Shown: positions 1 through 8,755, counted from the stretch's first letter. The stretch: 64,000 nt of DNA from JAUWKC01 sp035527845 (GCA_035527845.1 DATKZT010000044.1:3032-67031); one strand, 5' to 3'. The notes: generated from the letters alone by a model not told the origin. Numbers and translations are program-made.

Positions 1-726
1 TTTCTGCAAGAGATCGGGCAGGGCATCCTTTATTTTCAGGTCCCGGCCGTAGCGTGTGGTGTCCTGTCCAATAAGGTTCAGCTCCACGGCTCCGGCGGAG
101 ACGAGCTCGGCGGCTTCGGCGAGAATCAGATCCTGGGGCTTGCTGCGGAATGGCCCCCTTATCGCGGGTATCGTACAAAAAGAGCAGCGATGGTCACACC
201 CCTCGCTGATTCGCAGGTATGCCCAATGGGCGGGCGTGATTCGCAGCCTCGTTCGGTCATCGTGGACCGCCAGATGCGGGTGTGGCGCTGCGGCTGTTCC
301 CGGCCCTGATGTGTCAGGCCCACAGTCCAGATAGGCAGCAGGTTCCTCCGAATCGAGGGTCTTCTTGATTATGCTGGCGATGGCATCCCGCTGCCCCAGG
401 CCGACAATTGCATCAATTCCCTCGCCCCGGAGAAATAACTCGGTGCCCAATCTTTGGGTTAGACAGCCGGCGACGATTACCTTCCTGACCGGACCGCCGT
501 TCTTGCAAGCAACAACTTTTCTGATTGCCTCCAATGCCTCCGCCTTGGCCGGAGCGATAAATCCGCAAGTGTTGATAACCACGACGTCGGCGCTTTCAGG
601 GTCGGCGCTTATGAGAAAGCCGGCCCGGGCAATTTCCGCCAGCATCCTCTCGCTGTCCACGATGTTCTTGGGACAGCCGAGTGCGACGAAGCCGACGGTC
701 ACCGATTGTGAGTTTCCGACTACCAT
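1..726 (-). CDS. rimO: Ribosomal protein S12 methylthiotransferase RimO (3' end outside window)
   Basis: Reading the minus strand from the ATG at 726 gives 242 uninterrupted residues that run off the window edge. Near the N-terminus is the RimO signature LGCPKNIVDSERM, followed by NTCGF and AGCLTQR; these three cysteines are the ligands of the auxiliary iron-sulfur cluster of the UPF0004 domain. Further on, AYLRISEGCDHRCSFCTIP carries the radical-SAM CxxxCxxC cluster motif. RimO adds a methylthio group to an aspartate of ribosomal protein S12; the LGCPKN..DSE form separates it from the tRNA enzyme MiaB. The full family length is about 430-480 residues, so roughly half is present, and the C-terminal TRAM domain is missing only because of the window edge. 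The gene diverges from the secretin gene at 862 and no strong Shine-Dalgarno sequence is seen before this ATG. Confidence 0.93.
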   Translation of the reverse strand, partial: MVVGNSQSVTVGFVALGCPKNIVDSERMLAEIARAGFLISADPESADVVVINTCGFIAPAKAEALEAIRKVVACKNGGPVRKVIVAGCLTQRLGTELFLRGEGIDAIVGLGQRDAIASIIKKTLDSEEPAAYLDCGPDTSGPGTAAAPHPHLAVHDDRTRLRITPAHWAYLRISEGCDHRCSFCTIPAIRGPFRSKPQDLILAEAAELVSAGAVELNLIGQDTTRYGRDLKIKDALPDLLQK

Positions 727-861
727 GAAGACAGAGATTAACAGGGTAATCAGGGCAAGTCATTCATATTTTGGCCGGGGAGGCAGGCATTTTTAACGAA
801 TAGTGCAAAAAAAGTACGATAGTACTACTGTAACAATTGTCTTTGCAGAAACTAAAGGAAC

Positions 862-2565
862 GTGATGTTTGACCATCGTTCTAAGTCCTTTCGGGCGAGC
901 GGTCTGGGATTGGTATTGTCTGTTCTGGGCTGTTGGGTGGGTGGTTGCGGAGATTTTTTCGCCCAGAAACCGACCGAGCTGCAGACACAGGTAATCTTGA
1001 ATGAATTGAGGCAGATACAGGAAAACGCGAACGTAAAGAACCCTCTTCCGGACCTATACCGTCGTCCGCCGGAAAGGATCAAGGTCGATGACGGAACAAA
1101 GGTCTTTTATTTCTGCAAGAACCACTCGGCTGAGAAGCTTGCGGAACTGGTTAATACGCAGTTCTCTCAGTTTTTCAGGTCTGAGCCAACTCAGCAGAAC
1201 CCCAAGGGCAAGGAATACCCCAAGGCGACATATTCGGTCAGTCCGAACGCATCGACAAACCAGCTCATTATTCACTGCCCGACCGAGCAACATGCCGACA
1301 GGGTGCTGGAGTTTCTTGAGAAAGTGGACGTACCGCCTATCCAGGTGAACATTGACTGTCTGATACTGGAGCGCTTTGCGGACGTGACGATGGACTGGGA
1401 GACCTCGCTGGAGATAGATAACCTGTTTGGGGAAAAAATAACGATGGGCGGTAAAGAGGGCCCGGAGTTTCCCGGGGCTTCTTTGCGTGAACCGAGGCGT
1501 TCCGAATTCGGGCTGGATATAGGCTACTGGAATCAGAAGCTGGCGCCTCACGAGTTCAGAGCCATAGTTGATGTACTCATCTCGCGGGGTTTTCTGCGCA
1601 TCCTGATGAACCCGAAGCTCGAGACACTGAACGGGCAAAAGGCGACAATCACCGCGCGTGACTTCGCGCCGCTGGAAAAGATAGTATCCCAACCCGGATT
1701 CGACAAGCCGTTCAATCTTACGGACTACAAGTGGGTGGAAGACACGCTTGAGGTTACGCCGCACGTTTATGCCAACGGCTCCATAGGACTTACGACGCAC
1801 GCCGTATTAGGTTCGAGGTCAAAGCCCGAAGGGGTGGTTCAAACGCCGATAATTACGGAGCGATTCGTTGATGTCAATGAGAATCGCATAGAGCCGGGCC
1901 ACAGCCTGGTTATAGGTGGTATTAGAAAGTCGGAAGAACGTGCGGTGGTGCGCGGCGTTCCTTTCTTAAAGGATATACCCGTGCTCGGCATACTCTTCTC
2001 CAGCAAGGATTACGAGGAAAAGGCCACGGAAGTCATTTTCGTACTGACGCCCAGCATTTCAGCCGGAGGGGTCGAATACGCGAAGATGGTCGAGTATATG
2101 AGGAATAAGCGCGCGAAGCCTAAGTATGAAAAAGGGCTCCAAGAGACGCTAACGGACCCTTTTGGGGCGGCCACCTACGCCAACCACGTTGAGCAGCAAG
2201 CGGCGCGTGCGGAATTCGAGCGGCTCAAGGCAGAGATAGAGAAGGCCGAAGCCCTTCAGGAGGTGGATCGAATAAAGCAAAGCCTGCTGGATGCGGCCGA
2301 GGAGGTTCTGGCCGAAAGAGCCAAAGCTGCAAAGGCCCACTCTGACGCTCTGAGAGCCAAACAGGAGGCCGAAAAAGCAAAGGAGCAAGCTGACAAAGCA
2401 AGGAAAGAAGCTGAAAACGCAGATGCTCCGAGTAACGAGCCGAGAGTGGAAAGCGACAAGACAAAGGCCGAAAACACTGAAGTCCATGCCCAGGAAGCAG
2501 AAGGCAAGGGCGAAAGAGTTGAGCCGGACGCCGAAAAAAGCGATGTTGAAGGTAAAAAAGCTTAG
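862..2565 (+). CDS. Secretin-family lipoprotein with long charged coiled-coil tail
   Basis: This 567-residue protein starts at GTG 862 or ATG 865, with AAAGGA a few bases upstream. It has a signal peptide ending in a lipobox (VGGC, near residue 29), so it is probably a lipoprotein. Residues about 75-170 look like secretin N-domains (NQLIIHCPTEQHADRVLEFL is typical). Residues about 240-395 form the C-terminal secretin domain, including VPFLKDIPVLGILFSSKD and EVIFVLTPSI. Secretins form outer-membrane channels of type II/III secretion and type IV pilus systems. Here the barrel domain is followed by about 170 residues that become almost pure Ala/Lys/Glu/Gln heptads (about 440-567), a predicted coiled coil replacing the usual short S-domain. 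No other secretion gene is adjacent, so the partner machinery is unknown. Confidence 0.85.
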   Translation: MMFDHRSKSFRASGLGLVLSVLGCWVGGCGDFFAQKPTELQTQVILNELRQIQENANVKNPLPDLYRRPPERIKVDDGTKVFYFCKNHSAEKLAELVNTQFSQFFRSEPTQQNPKGKEYPKATYSVSPNASTNQLIIHCPTEQHADRVLEFLEKVDVPPIQVNIDCLILERFADVTMDWETSLEIDNLFGEKITMGGKEGPEFPGASLREPRRSEFGLDIGYWNQKLAPHEFRAIVDVLISRGFLRILMNPKLETLNGQKATITARDFAPLEKIVSQPGFDKPFNLTDYKWVEDTLEVTPHVYANGSIGLTTHAVLGSRSKPEGVVQTPIITERFVDVNENRIEPGHSLVIGGIRKSEERAVVRGVPFLKDIPVLGILFSSKDYEEKATEVIFVLTPSISAGGVEYAKMVEYMRNKRAKPKYEKGLQETLTDPFGAATYANHVEQQAARAEFERLKAEIEKAEALQEVDRIKQSLLDAAEEVLAERAKAAKAHSDALRAKQEAEKAKEQADKARKEAENADAPSNEPRVESDKTKAENTEVHAQEAEGKGERVEPDAEKSDVEGKKA

Positions 2566-2619
2566 AGATAGCGTACCGGACCAGCCAAGAATACCGCCTG
2601 ACTTCGAGCCTTTTTATGC

Positions 2620-2648
2620 TTGACAATCTGCCGAATCGAGTTTATACT
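2620..2648 (+). promoter_or_regulatory. Sigma-70 type promoter of the 2688 gene
   Basis: TTGACA (2620-2625) and TATACT (2643-2648) are separated by exactly 17 bases. The perfect -35 and 5/6 -10 lie about 40 bases before the GTG start at 2688, with AGAGGG as ribosome binding site. Confidence 0.75.
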
Positions 2649-2687
2649 GAATTTAAGAATTAGGTTTTATTAGAAGAGGGCAGTTTC

Positions 2688-3119
2688 GTGGACGACATAG
2701 ATAGCAGAGATTTTGAGACCAAAGACTTCGGTAGTGAGGACCTTGACGACATGGTTGTTTACGGCGATATCAGCGCCGTTTCGCCCGAGATCAAGCCGGT
2801 TCCTTTTGACGAGGAGGAGACGGGGGATACGGAGGTGTCGCATTCGCCGTTGAATTTAGGCGGGGCCACGACCGAGATGCCAAGGGTCGGGGCGCGGGCC
2901 AAGCCGACGGGCAAGCTGACTTCCACACCTGAGCGAATTACAGGCGTGAAGACTTTTTTTACAAAGCTGCACCCCGGCGCTATAGAGTTTCTCGACGAGC
3001 AGATAAGCAACTGGTTGAGGAACAACGTGGGCATCGTGGTAAAGAGAACTAATGTGACGACGGGAGAGGTACAAGCGAAGAAGACCGAGCCCAATATCAT
3101 CATTACCGTCTGGTATTGA
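2688..3119 (+). CDS. Small acidic protein with conserved-looking C-terminal domain, function unknown
   Basis: The gene starts with GTG at 2688, preceded by an AGAGGG ribosome binding site and its own strong promoter (2620-2648), and encodes 143 residues. The first 50 or so residues are strongly acidic (Asp/Glu with DFETKDF, EDLDD) and look disordered. The C-terminal part, from about residue 85, is a compact sequence (KTFFTKLHPGAIEFLDEQI, then a short basic stretch, ending in IIITVWY) that could be a small folded or self-associating domain. There is no signal peptide or membrane helix, so it should be cytoplasmic. I do not recognise the family. It sits between a secretin gene and a convergent thioredoxin gene, which does not define a role. 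Confidence 0.7.
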   Translation: MDDIDSRDFETKDFGSEDLDDMVVYGDISAVSPEIKPVPFDEEETGDTEVSHSPLNLGGATTEMPRVGARAKPTGKLTSTPERITGVKTFFTKLHPGAIEFLDEQISNWLRNNVGIVVKRTNVTTGEVQAKKTEPNIIITVWY

Positions 3120-3180
3120 CTGTTGGTGCGCTGCCGGTAAAGGCAAGAGCAGAGTGCGTCGCCGTCTTGACCAGGGTTTC

Positions 3181-3507
3181 TTAGAGCAGTTCGTCAATAG
3201 CCGCAGCGAGGTCCTTTCTGCTGGTCAAGCCCACCCATTTTTTCTGGACCTGTCCGTCCTTGAAGAGGATGATTGTTGGTATTGCACTAATGCCAAACTC
3301 CATGGCGCTGTCACGAGCGTCGTCGGTATTGAGCTTGCATATCCTGGTCTTACCGGCGTATTCGGCTGCAACCTCTTCAAGAATCGGCGCCATCATCTTG
3401 CAGGGGCCACACCATGGCGCCCAGAAATCGACCAGCACCGGCACGTCGGAGCTGTGAACAACCTCATCGAAGGTGGCATCCGTTAATTCAATCACATTAC
3501 CCGCCAT
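3181..3507 (-). CDS. trxA: Thioredoxin
   Basis: The 108-residue product is a full-length classical thioredoxin. The active site WCGPCK is at residues 32-37 (redox cysteines 33 and 36), preceded by VLVDFWAP, and the cis-proline loop ISAIPTIILF is present. It is a cytoplasmic dithiol reductant for ribonucleotide reductase, peroxiredoxins and other partners, recharged by thioredoxin reductase, which is not in this window. The ATG at 3507 has AAAGGA seven bases upstream and a near-perfect sigma-70 promoter (3550-3578). It is a monocistronic gene convergent with the 2688 gene. Confidence 0.97.
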   Translation of the reverse strand: MAGNVIELTDATFDEVVHSSDVPVLVDFWAPWCGPCKMMAPILEEVAAEYAGKTRICKLNTDDARDSAMEFGISAIPTIILFKDGQVQKKWVGLTSRKDLAAAIDELL

Positions 3508-3549
3508 CGGTCATTCCTTTCAGTTTGCACACCAAAACGAGTTCGGAGT

Positions 3550-3578
3550 ATTTTAGGAGGCGGATGGAAGGTTGTCAA
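3550..3578 (-). promoter_or_regulatory. Sigma-70 type promoter of trxA
   Basis: On the minus strand TTGACA (3578-3573) and TAAAAT (3555-3550) are separated by exactly 17 bases, about 43 bases upstream of the thioredoxin start. Confidence 0.78.
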
Positions 3579-3731
3579 ATACTAATATGGTTTCGATAGC
3601 GTCAAGTATTATGTGTAAGTTTGATTTTGTGCCATCGAAGGAGTTGGCCAAAGACGGCCCTTTCGATGGCTGCTTCGTTCTGGAAACAGCCCATCAGACG
3701 CAGCCGGTTTTTGCGAAGGCGAGCAAAAGGC

Positions 3732-3760
3732 TTGCGGACTGTCCGCTGGCGGTATATAAT
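3732..3760 (+). promoter_or_regulatory. Promoter of the GroES-like gene
   Basis: TTGCGG (3732-3737), 17 bases, then a perfect TATAAT (3755-3760). The ATG at 3803 follows about 36 bases after the expected transcription start. This favours the 3803 start over the longer open frame that begins upstream of the promoter. Confidence 0.6.
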
Positions 3761-3802
3761 GGAAGCGGTATAGATGGACGATTTAGCGAGGATTTGTTCA
3801 GA

Positions 3803-4123
3803 ATGGGCAAGAGTAATCAAACCGAGAGAAAACCGCTGGAAATAGTCGAGCCGATTGGCAAGCGCGTTGTAATCCGCAAGGATGAGGACAAGAAGCAAAC
3901 CAAAGGCGGCATCCAGTTGCCCGACAATATAGAGATTCCCACGATAACCGGGCGAATCGTCTCAATCTCCGTCGAGGTCGAAAACACACCGGATATACCG
4001 CTGCGGCAGTACGACAAGGTGCTGTTCAATCCCAAAGGTGCAATCCCGGTCGATTTCGAGGGCGACAATCGCCTGTTCGTTGTGGAGGTTGAAAACGTCG
4101 TCGCCGTCTTCAGAAAGGCCTGA
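3803..4123 (+). CDS. GroES-like co-chaperonin family protein
   Basis: From the ATG at 3803 the product is 106 residues, close to the 95-105 of GroES. It shows the family's shape: IVEPIGKRVVIRKDEDKKQTKGGIQLPD at the N-terminus corresponds to the first beta strand, mobile loop and following strand (the usual 'PL.DRV.V...E....T.GGI.LPD'), then TGRIVSISVE and YDKVLFNPKG. GroES caps the GroEL cage in protein folding. No groEL gene lies next to it, and the sequence is divergent, so it is either an extra GroES paralogue or a relative with another partner. The frame is open back to 3572, but the promoter at 3732-3760 and the family length argue for the 3803 start. Confidence 0.8.
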   Translation: MGKSNQTERKPLEIVEPIGKRVVIRKDEDKKQTKGGIQLPDNIEIPTITGRIVSISVEVENTPDIPLRQYDKVLFNPKGAIPVDFEGDNRLFVVEVENVVAVFRKA

Positions 4124-4266
4124 TATTACCAGCACCCGCCTCACCGGCCACGCGACCGCTTCCCCCGGCCAAATCACCATTGGCACTTGCAGAATATTTC
4201 TGATATTCTTCTAACCTGCGGGAACTTTTTTGGCTTTTGTTACGACATCACCTATGGATAGAAAGA

Positions 4267-4776
4267 ATGACCGGCACATACAAAACTGAAGTTGAGGAGT
4301 TCTGGACCAACACGGCTGGTAAAGTGCGGGCGTATGTGCTCTGCGTGTGCGGCAGCCGCACGGATGCGGAAGATATCCTACAGGACTGTTACCTGCGTGC
4401 TGTACGCGGATGGGCCAGTTTTAACAGCAGAGCAAGCAGACAAGCCTGGCTTTTCGGAATTGCCAGGAAGACATGCGCTGACTGGAGCAGGCAAAAGAGA
4501 CGCAGAGGCACCGTAATTCCTTTGGAGAGTCTGGATGAGTTGGCTGACAATAGCCTTGAGAGACCGGCTGCCGACGGCCTCGAAGGTGTTTGGAATGCTG
4601 TCGAAAACCTCAGCGCCGAGCAAAGCGAGGTGGTGCATCTCAGATTCGCTGCAGGGTTGAGTTACGCCGAAATGGCAGAAACGCTCGCCGTACCGGTTGG
4701 GACCATAAGGTCTCGCCTCCACCGGGCCTTGAAAGCGGTGAGAGAACAGATTAGGGAGCAAGAAAATGGAACGTGA
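4267..4776 (+). CDS. ECF-type RNA polymerase sigma factor
   Basis: The product is about 170 residues from ATG 4267 (a TTG at 4237 in the same frame is a longer alternative). Sigma region 2 is visible as GSRTDAEDILQDCYLRAVRGW followed by RQAWLFGIARKTCADWSRQK; region 4 is LSAEQSEVVHLRFAAGLSYAEMAETLAVPVGTIRSRLHRALKAVR. Such proteins direct core polymerase to a small regulon and are normally held inactive by an anti-sigma factor. The next gene starts 11 bases before this one ends, which points to translational coupling with its likely regulator. GGGAACTTTT at 4220-4229 resembles ECF -35 elements but a matching -10 is not clear. Confidence 0.92.
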   Translation: MTGTYKTEVEEFWTNTAGKVRAYVLCVCGSRTDAEDILQDCYLRAVRGWASFNSRASRQAWLFGIARKTCADWSRQKRRRGTVIPLESLDELADNSLERPAADGLEGVWNAVENLSAEQSEVVHLRFAAGLSYAEMAETLAVPVGTIRSRLHRALKAVREQIREQENGT

Positions 4777-5302
4777 GACGATAGAACGATTGGCCATTGA
4801 TTTGGCCGCCCACGAACTAAACAGCGATACTGAAGCTCTATTGAGAGCCTATCTTGCTGAGCACGCCGAGACAAATAACTGGGCACAGGACATCTTGCAG
4901 GTTTATGATAAGACAGAAGCGGCAATCAAGACAAAGACGACAGGTGCATACGCAGGCATTGAAGTCACCGCGGTCACTGCAAAGACTTTGTTACCGAGGA
5001 GATGGCGGCCTGTCGCCCGCCTGGCGGCGGTTGTTGTGGTTGCCATCGGCGTCGGTTTCGCCCTCGGCCGTTGGTCGATTGTCACCAAGACCCGCAAACC
5101 TGTTGCTGTCAGAAGCACCTTGCATCCAGTAGTAAGTCACCCCCTGCTTGATTTGAAAGCAAAGTACGAAGGCACCTTTTGGGCAGACAAAATCATATCT
5201 TCCCTTGAACCCAAACCGCATCCAACGCACAAAGCCAATAACTGGACTGGAACATTCCGGTCCGACCTCAGATCATACATGAAGGAGAAGCACGATGAAT
5301 AA
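4766..5302 (+). CDS. Single-pass membrane protein, probable anti-sigma factor
   Basis: The 178-residue protein begins at ATG 4766, inside the end of the ECF sigma gene. The first 60 residues are helical and charged (ERETIERLAIDLAAHELNSD), the position of a sigma-binding domain. A membrane helix lies at about residues 85-110 (LAAVVVVAIGVGFALG), preceded by RRWRP, so the N-terminus should be cytoplasmic and the C-terminal 65 residues periplasmic. No zinc-binding HxxxCxxC motif of ZAS anti-sigma factors is present. The assignment rests on position, topology and coupling rather than on a recognised domain. It overlaps the following lipoprotein gene by eight bases, giving a three-gene operon. Confidence 0.65.
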   Translation: MERETIERLAIDLAAHELNSDTEALLRAYLAEHAETNNWAQDILQVYDKTEAAIKTKTTGAYAGIEVTAVTAKTLLPRRWRPVARLAAVVVVAIGVGFALGRWSIVTKTRKPVAVRSTLHPVVSHPLLDLKAKYEGTFWADKIISSLEPKPHPTHKANNWTGTFRSDLRSYMKEKHDE

Positions 5303-6818
5303 TCACAAAATGAGTTATTTGTTCGTCGCTTTCTGTGCGGCCGCAGCCTTCATCGTCGGCTGTATCCCCGAAGACTCCCTGCAGTGGTCGCAGAACGGAT
5401 CGGTGGGACTGCTCAGAACACAGTCCGCGCTTTACCTTGTGGACGGAAAAACTGGTGAGCTGACTGAGATTGCCGAAGCGAACGTCGCACCCTGGCCGGA
5501 TATATCAAAAGACGGAAACATGGTCGCTTACTGCCGGAAGGTTGAGTGCCAGAACCTATCCGAGGGATTGAAAGTGTTGCCCGAAGGTCAGGTGAAGATC
5601 ATAGAGCACTGGGCCGGACAGATGGAAAAAGAAATCCTAAATAATGGGGGATTGGTTGACGGTAAGTTTCCATTGCCGGAAGAAGGGCTGTTGGTGCCCA
5701 ATGACTATGGCAACTGGGTCATTCGTTATCTGTGCGAGAAAGCCGGCCAAGAGCTTCGCGAGAGAATCTCAAAAGACGATATTGAAAAGGCTAAACAAGA
5801 ACGGCTCCACTATACGCGAATTATCGTGGCGCCGACCAAGGCGCCCGGTGAAGGACGCGTCGTGGCTGCAAGCGTGTTCAATATGGTGGCAACGAGAATC
5901 TCGCCGGACGGTAAATTCGTGGCGTATTTGATGCACACACAGCAGGGAGAGGTCAGCAATGCTTTCGAGGAATATGGCCTGTATGTCGCCTCGCTTGACG
6001 GTGGCGTCAACACGATGCTTGTCGCTACCCGCGTCGCAATCGGTTACGACTGGCGGGCGGACAGCAAAGCGATAGCGTATATTACAGCCGATAAGAAAGA
6101 TTTGCTGCATGAGAGCATGATTCTCGGCACGCTCAAGGAAAGCATTGTTGCTGACGAAGACGGCAATCTCCGTGCACAGCCGGTCCCGTCTGGCGAACAA
6201 GGTTTTTCGGGAACTCACCGATGCACGGGGGGCGAGAAAGACCTTGCCGGCATCCTGTTTTATCCCTGGATGAAGGTCCAGTATGGGCAGTCCGGACGAG
6301 TTTTCTTTTCGAGTGCGACTCTATCCCTGCCTTCAGGTTCAATGGACGACCCCAAGTGGTCTCTGTTCTGCTACGACTCGGTGACCAGGTCCGTGGCGAA
6401 CGTACTTCCCACAATCGCGTCGGATTTGGTTGGTCAAAACGTGAATGTCTTCGCCCTGTCACCGGATGGGAAAAGCGTTTTGCTGTGCATGGAAAAGAAC
6501 AGATTTGGTATCTACACATTCGTGGACGGCACAGCAGAAGTCGCGATTGAAGAGGAGGAAATGTTCGGTGACAGGCTGGACCTGGCCCCAGCCTGGAAAG
6601 GAAATAGCGAAATATCGTGTCTGGTCGCAGAGAACAGTCATTTTCTCGTCAAGAAAGGCCAGGAGAAACACAACCGAAAAGAAATAGTCGTTCTTGGCGC
6701 GGATGGTGATATTCGGCAGGTCCTCAGCCGAAACTGGCCGGATGAGCTATTATCGCAATCTTCAAAAGATCAGGGAGCGGTGCCAGTCGAGCAAATCATT
6801 GGATCCACACAGGATTGA
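5295..6818 (+). CDS. Lipoprotein with TolB/WD40-like beta-propeller
   Basis: The 507-residue protein has a lipoprotein signal peptide with lipobox FIVGC (Cys 23). The mature part shows repeated beta-propeller blade motifs of the PD40/TolB type: APWPDISKDGNMVAYCRKV, ATRISPDGKFVAYLMH, YDWRADSKAIAYITADKKD and FALSPDGKSVLLCMEKN. These propellers usually serve as protein or ligand binding surfaces in the envelope. It is the third gene of the sigma/anti-sigma operon, overlapping the anti-sigma gene by eight bases, so it may deliver the signal to that membrane protein or be part of the response (inference). The two Cys residues in the propeller and the insert after residue 90 are not explained. Confidence 0.78.
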   Translation: MNNHKMSYLFVAFCAAAAFIVGCIPEDSLQWSQNGSVGLLRTQSALYLVDGKTGELTEIAEANVAPWPDISKDGNMVAYCRKVECQNLSEGLKVLPEGQVKIIEHWAGQMEKEILNNGGLVDGKFPLPEEGLLVPNDYGNWVIRYLCEKAGQELRERISKDDIEKAKQERLHYTRIIVAPTKAPGEGRVVAASVFNMVATRISPDGKFVAYLMHTQQGEVSNAFEEYGLYVASLDGGVNTMLVATRVAIGYDWRADSKAIAYITADKKDLLHESMILGTLKESIVADEDGNLRAQPVPSGEQGFSGTHRCTGGEKDLAGILFYPWMKVQYGQSGRVFFSSATLSLPSGSMDDPKWSLFCYDSVTRSVANVLPTIASDLVGQNVNVFALSPDGKSVLLCMEKNRFGIYTFVDGTAEVAIEEEEMFGDRLDLAPAWKGNSEISCLVAENSHFLVKKGQEKHNRKEIVVLGADGDIRQVLSRNWPDELLSQSSKDQGAVPVEQIIGSTQD

Positions 6819-6981
6819 ACCCCGCTCGCTTCATTTCAGTTGGCCCCGACGGAACTCGTAAGAACTCGCCGTGATAAATAATCTTCGGTTTTAACTTTGT
6901 CGTCTGCCTGAATCCCGGCGTAGAGCTGTCAGAGTGTTTCCGGAGAGTTCGGATTCTACCCTGATAGACGCCTTGCATCCT

Positions 6982-8550
6982 TCAGCAGGAGCAGCAGTGG
7001 GAATGCCTGGATGCGGCAGCGGCGGCAACCTTTCTGGATTCGTCCCTTGGTCCGTAAAGCGGCTCGACCTTGATTCCTGAAAGCTGGCAATAGGCCTTGA
7101 ACTCGTTTTCCAAATCGCCGTAAATGAAGAGCTGGTGAAAACCCCGTGTGTCACGAGCGTCGGGCAGATTATCCATCTCAAGCTCGAGCGAGGTGCGGCA
7201 TCCGCCGGAGGGCGGGGTGTCAATGTTGCGAAGCACGCGGCCTGTACCCACAATCATCTTTTCCGGGCCTTCGAATTTCATAACGGTGACTTTCTGGTCT
7301 GTGCGCCAGAGGACCTGCGGTGAGACGCCCAGCTCGGACTCGGAGTGATTTCGCAGGATGAGCGGCGACGGGGGCATGTCGAAGCCGTCGAGCCTTGTCG
7401 GGCAGGAGCAGTGTGCGCCGTTTAGAGTGTTTCGCACGGTGTTTGGCGCGGGGTCCTGCATGAAGCCGGGGCGGTCGCAAAGAAGCGCGGTGAGGCGTAA
7501 TGAAATAGCGGCGTTGGTGTCTGCCTCGCAGCAGCCTACGGAGCCTTCGTCGTTGAGCTGTAGCCAGGCCATACAGGGTGGACATGGAATTTTCAGGTCG
7601 CGCACCAGCGGCAGACAATCGACGGATATGCCGTGGCAGCCCTCTGCGGCCATCAGCTTGCGGGCGACAAAGTAGTTCTTGGCGGAATTGATGATGTCCT
7701 GTTTGTTTGGCTCGACGATTTTCTCTGCCTGTTTGGTGTAGAACTCGGCCAGGGCGAGCATCCGCGAGTTGGTCTGGGTCTTGTGGAACTCTTCGGGCCA
7801 GCGGTTTCGTGGAATGTAGTGAAGTGTGGTGCCGATGATGTCGAGCTTGCGGTCTTCGGTATTGTCGCCCTTTAGCACGAGCAAACGTGAATGTTTCATC
7901 CGATGAACGGTGTTGAGCATCTTGAGGCCGGTTGCGAGCCATTCGACATCCTGCGTGGCGCCGACGAAGACGCCCGGCTTGCGCAGGTCGGGGTATCGGT
8001 TTCCGTGGACCTCGGAGGTGAATGATGTTCCCATTGGGCTGAAAACAATCATGGGGACCTGGCCTTTGTTCTCTGCAATCCTGTTCATTTTCCTCCAGGC
8101 GCCGAAGTCGGGATGATGCAGGCACATGGTGACAATCAGAATGCCGTCCGGCGCTTCCTTGGTGAGGTTCTGAATGAAGGCATTGACTATATCGTCATCT
8201 TTCAGCGGCTCGTCGATAAGCTCGAGTTTGATTTGCTGTTTTTGGGCGGCGGCCTTCAGCACGTCGGTGTATTGGCGCTGGCGCGCCCGGATGTCGTAGG
8301 CGGCGCCCGGCCATCCCATCCAGTATCTCTCGACGCCGGGGTGTACGAAGGCGGCTCGAATCCTGGCCGGCGCTATAGGCGGCATTTGCAGGCCCTGCCG
8401 ATCGGCGAGGGACGAGCTCTTTTCGGAGAGGGACAGTTGCGAACACCCGGAGGCGGCCAGGGCCAAGGCGCCCGTGCTTGCCAGAAAGCGGCGGCGATTC
8501 ATCATCTTCAGTGGACAGCCGGTTTGGGAACAGGTTTTGTGCGTCTGCAT
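6982..8550 (-). CDS. Tat-exported FucI/AraA-like sugar-isomerase-fold protein
   Basis: The best start is ATG 8550, with AGGAG seven bases upstream; a TTG at 8568 and ATGs at 8505/8502 are alternatives. The twin-arginine motif is MNRRRFLASTG, followed by ALALAASGC, which also fits a lipobox, so the protein is exported folded. The body resembles the L-fucose/L-arabinose isomerase fold: an N-terminal alpha/beta part (ILIVTMCLHHPDF, MIVFSPMGTS), an acidic central part (GCHGISVDCLPLVRD, GCCEADTNAAISLRLT) and a C-terminal beta barrel (PLILRNHSESELGVSPQ). True isomerases are cytoplasmic, so an exported, Cys-rich relative is odd; sugar binding rather than isomerisation is possible. It ends in a Cys/His-rich tail (HSHCCSC). 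It is a single gene convergent with the lipoprotein operon. Confidence 0.72.
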   Translation of the reverse strand: MQTHKTCSQTGCPLKMMNRRRFLASTGALALAASGCSQLSLSEKSSSLADRQGLQMPPIAPARIRAAFVHPGVERYWMGWPGAAYDIRARQRQYTDVLKAAAQKQQIKLELIDEPLKDDDIVNAFIQNLTKEAPDGILIVTMCLHHPDFGAWRKMNRIAENKGQVPMIVFSPMGTSFTSEVHGNRYPDLRKPGVFVGATQDVEWLATGLKMLNTVHRMKHSRLLVLKGDNTEDRKLDIIGTTLHYIPRNRWPEEFHKTQTNSRMLALAEFYTKQAEKIVEPNKQDIINSAKNYFVARKLMAAEGCHGISVDCLPLVRDLKIPCPPCMAWLQLNDEGSVGCCEADTNAAISLRLTALLCDRPGFMQDPAPNTVRNTLNGAHCSCPTRLDGFDMPPSPLILRNHSESELGVSPQVLWRTDQKVTVMKFEGPEKMIVGTGRVLRNIDTPPSGGCRTSLELEMDNLPDARDTRGFHQLFIYGDLENEFKAYCQLSGIKVEPLYGPRDESRKVAAAAASRHSHCCSC

Positions 8551-8755
8551 TCTGTGGCTCCTATGCAAAAAGTGTACTGCGATTCTTTGTTCTCTTCAGA
8601 TTCACCCGTGTGAGAAGGGATTCTACCAAACCGCAGGCAAAAAGGACAGTTGAAAATTGGTGGAATCCCGGCGTGAAGACGAAGGGTAGCCAATCGGCAA
8701 TTGCAGATCGCAGACGTTGTCCCTTGTACTGTCTACCGTATAGGCTGTTTTTTGG

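Noticed and set aside
3572..3802. Upstream extension of the GroES-like reading frame
   Set aside because: It contains the promoter of the gene, has no GroES similarity and the ATG at 3803 gives the expected length.
4220..4236. ECF-type promoter GGGAACTTTT for the first sigma gene
   Set aside because: Only the -35-like half is recognisable; no -10 at a proper distance is convincing.
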